From NCBI GenBank assembly GCA_020641055.1, contig CP067345.1:2535317-2599316 (forward strand): a stretch of 64,000 bases of DNA. The letters run 5' to 3'. Source of the DNA: Clostridioides sp. ES-S-0010-02 (GTDB lineage: Bacteria > Bacillota > Clostridia > Peptostreptococcales > Peptostreptococcaceae). The notes under the pieces are model-generated. The model searched no databases. It saw only the letters and a list, made by a program, of their open reading frames with translations, and was not told where the DNA came from. The position numbers were made by a program, and so were the translations under genes. Each line of letters begins with the position of its first letter. Position 1 is the first letter of the stretch. This document shows positions 62,967-64,000 of the stretch, in pieces.

Positions 62967-64000
62967 TTATCCAATGTCTTCTAATGCTTCTCTTAATCCA
63001 CTTTCCACTTGAGACAATATTTCTTGTATCATTTCTTCTTTGTTATTGCTACCTTGAATATTTATAGATATTCCACCAACATTAATCGCATTACTTCCAC
63101 TAGAAATTATGTTTTGTGGTTGAGCTTCTTGATAAATTCTATTTTCTGTATTATTAAATTCTTCTTGTTTGGTAGGAAATTGTCTAACATTATTAATAAT
63201 ACTAGAATTACTATTTTGGATACTACTTGTAGAATTAAAACTAGTTCCTAATTTCTGAGAAATTGGAATTACATTATTACTTGCTTTAGTTCCAAGCATC
63301 TCTCCTGCTTGTTTATACAAACTTAATGCTCTACTTCTCTTATTATTAGAAAGAGGAATAACCATTTCAGGACCTGCTTCTCCACAAATACTTGGTTTAC
63401 TTGCAACACCACCATCTGCAAAATGGTCTAGTATATTGTTTACTCCAGTTTTTACTATACTTACAAAACCAGTTATTTTGGTAGAAAGTTTCTTTTTAAG
63501 AGAATCCCAAGCAGATTTAATTGAATCCACTTTACTTTTAAATCCGTTTTCTACAAGACTTACAAATCCACTTATTTTGCCAGATAAATTTACTTTAAGT
63601 CCTTGCCACCACATTCCAACTTGTTGAACTTTTTGTTGAAAACCATTGCTTACAAAACTAACAAATCCGCTTATTTTTTGGCCTACATTAGTTTTTAAAT
63701 CAGACCACCATTGTTTTACTTGCCCTACTTTTTCTGAAAATCCATTATCAATAAAATTTACAACTGCTTTAAGTGGTGCTCCTAAAACTCCTTTTATACC
63801 TTCCCATAAAGACTTAACCACTTCCCTAATTCCTTCGAAAACATCAGAAAATCCTTGTTTTATGTTTTCGCCATCACCACTAATTATCCCACCTATGATT
63901 TCGAATATTCCTTTTATTATATCAATTACACCTTTTATAGCGCCTGCTACAGCCTTTATAACAGATGTAATTGCATTAATAACAGAAGTTATAACTAAAA
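62967..64000 (-). CDS. Phage tail tape measure protein, C-terminal part
   Basis: The frame is open from the window edge, so only the last 344 residues are seen. The visible part has hydrophobic helices (IKAVAGAIKGVIDIIKGIF), then three related segments, such as KISGFVSFVSNGFQQKVQQ and KISGFVSLVENGFKSKVDS, each ending in a Trp-containing motif. DHFADGGVASKPSICGEAGPEMVIPL, found in part in many tape measures, follows. It sets tail length in the contractile tail. The next tail gene (LysM) is 7.5 kb away, across the cargo island. Confidence 0.93.
   Translation of the reverse strand, partial: LVITSVINAITSVIKAVAGAIKGVIDIIKGIFEIIGGIISGDGENIKQGFSDVFEGIREVVKSLWEGIKGVLGAPLKAVVNFIDNGFSEKVGQVKQWWSDLKTNVGQKISGFVSFVSNGFQQKVQQVGMWWQGLKVNLSGKISGFVSLVENGFKSKVDSIKSAWDSLKKKLSTKITGFVSIVKTGVNNILDHFADGGVASKPSICGEAGPEMVIPLSNNKRSRALSLYKQAGEMLGTKASNNVIPISQKLGTSFNSTSSIQNSNSSIINNVRQFPTKQEEFNNTENRIYQEAQPQNIISSGSNAINVGGISINIQGSNNKEEMIQEILSQVESGLREALEDIG

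Overview
The window is low-GC Firmicute DNA that I read as a Clostridioides difficile chromosome with the lysis/tail end of a prophage. The evidence is AT-rich coding with strong AGGAGG sites, a CWB2-type cell-wall protein, a C. difficile phage-type amidase endolysin, and two small type I toxins each sitting beside a CRISPR array. That last pairing is a known C. difficile signature. The species call is inference; no rRNA or tRNA is present.

Region 1 (1-18.2 kb) is ordinary core chromosome. An FMN riboswitch and terminator precede ribD-ribE-ribBA-ribH. An alanine/glycine symporter, an ArsB/NhaD-type permease, an ArsR regulator with a NifX/NifB-like protein, a trxA-trxB pair, a two-component system, a lipoprotein and an AlkD-type repair protein follow. 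At 15.5-17.95 kb a preQ1-I riboswitch heads a three-gene queuosine salvage operon (nucleoside hydrolase, ECF substrate-binding protein, radical SAM protein).

Region 2 (18.2-44.8 kb) is an accessory patchwork. It holds duplicated small genes (two DUF3796-HTH pairs, each behind a palindrome, and two related 60-residue proteins) and a stray phage-type amidase. It also holds a TetR/FMN-binding/flavodoxin operon, a 5-oxoproline transporter with pyroglutamyl peptidase, and two HxlR regulators, each divergent from a target-like gene. Two ABC-2 exporter loci are present, one with a two-component system. Several genes are damaged: a frameshifted response regulator, a MATE remnant, an ABC ATPase cut through its Walker A motif, and a kinase-like fragment.

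Region 3 (44.8-47.5 kb) is a leucine-rich-repeat protein anchored by CWB2 repeats and flanked by two matching hairpins.

Region 4 (47.5-64.0 kb) is the late region of a contractile-tailed (myovirus-like) prophage read on the minus strand. From the right edge it has a tape measure, then after a cargo island LysM, XkdQ, XkdR, XkdS, baseplate J, XkdU, fibre, XhlA, holin and endolysin genes. The cargo island (55.44-62.96 kb) separates the tape-measure gene from the LysM gene. It carries two copies of a module made of a type I toxin, an overlapping antisense RNA and a CRISPR array (18 and 6 repeats of 30 nt), with a BRO-type protein, a ribbon-helix-helix regulator behind a large palindrome, and three membrane or SHOCT-domain proteins of unknown role. 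No cas genes are in the window, so the arrays depend on Cas proteins encoded elsewhere.
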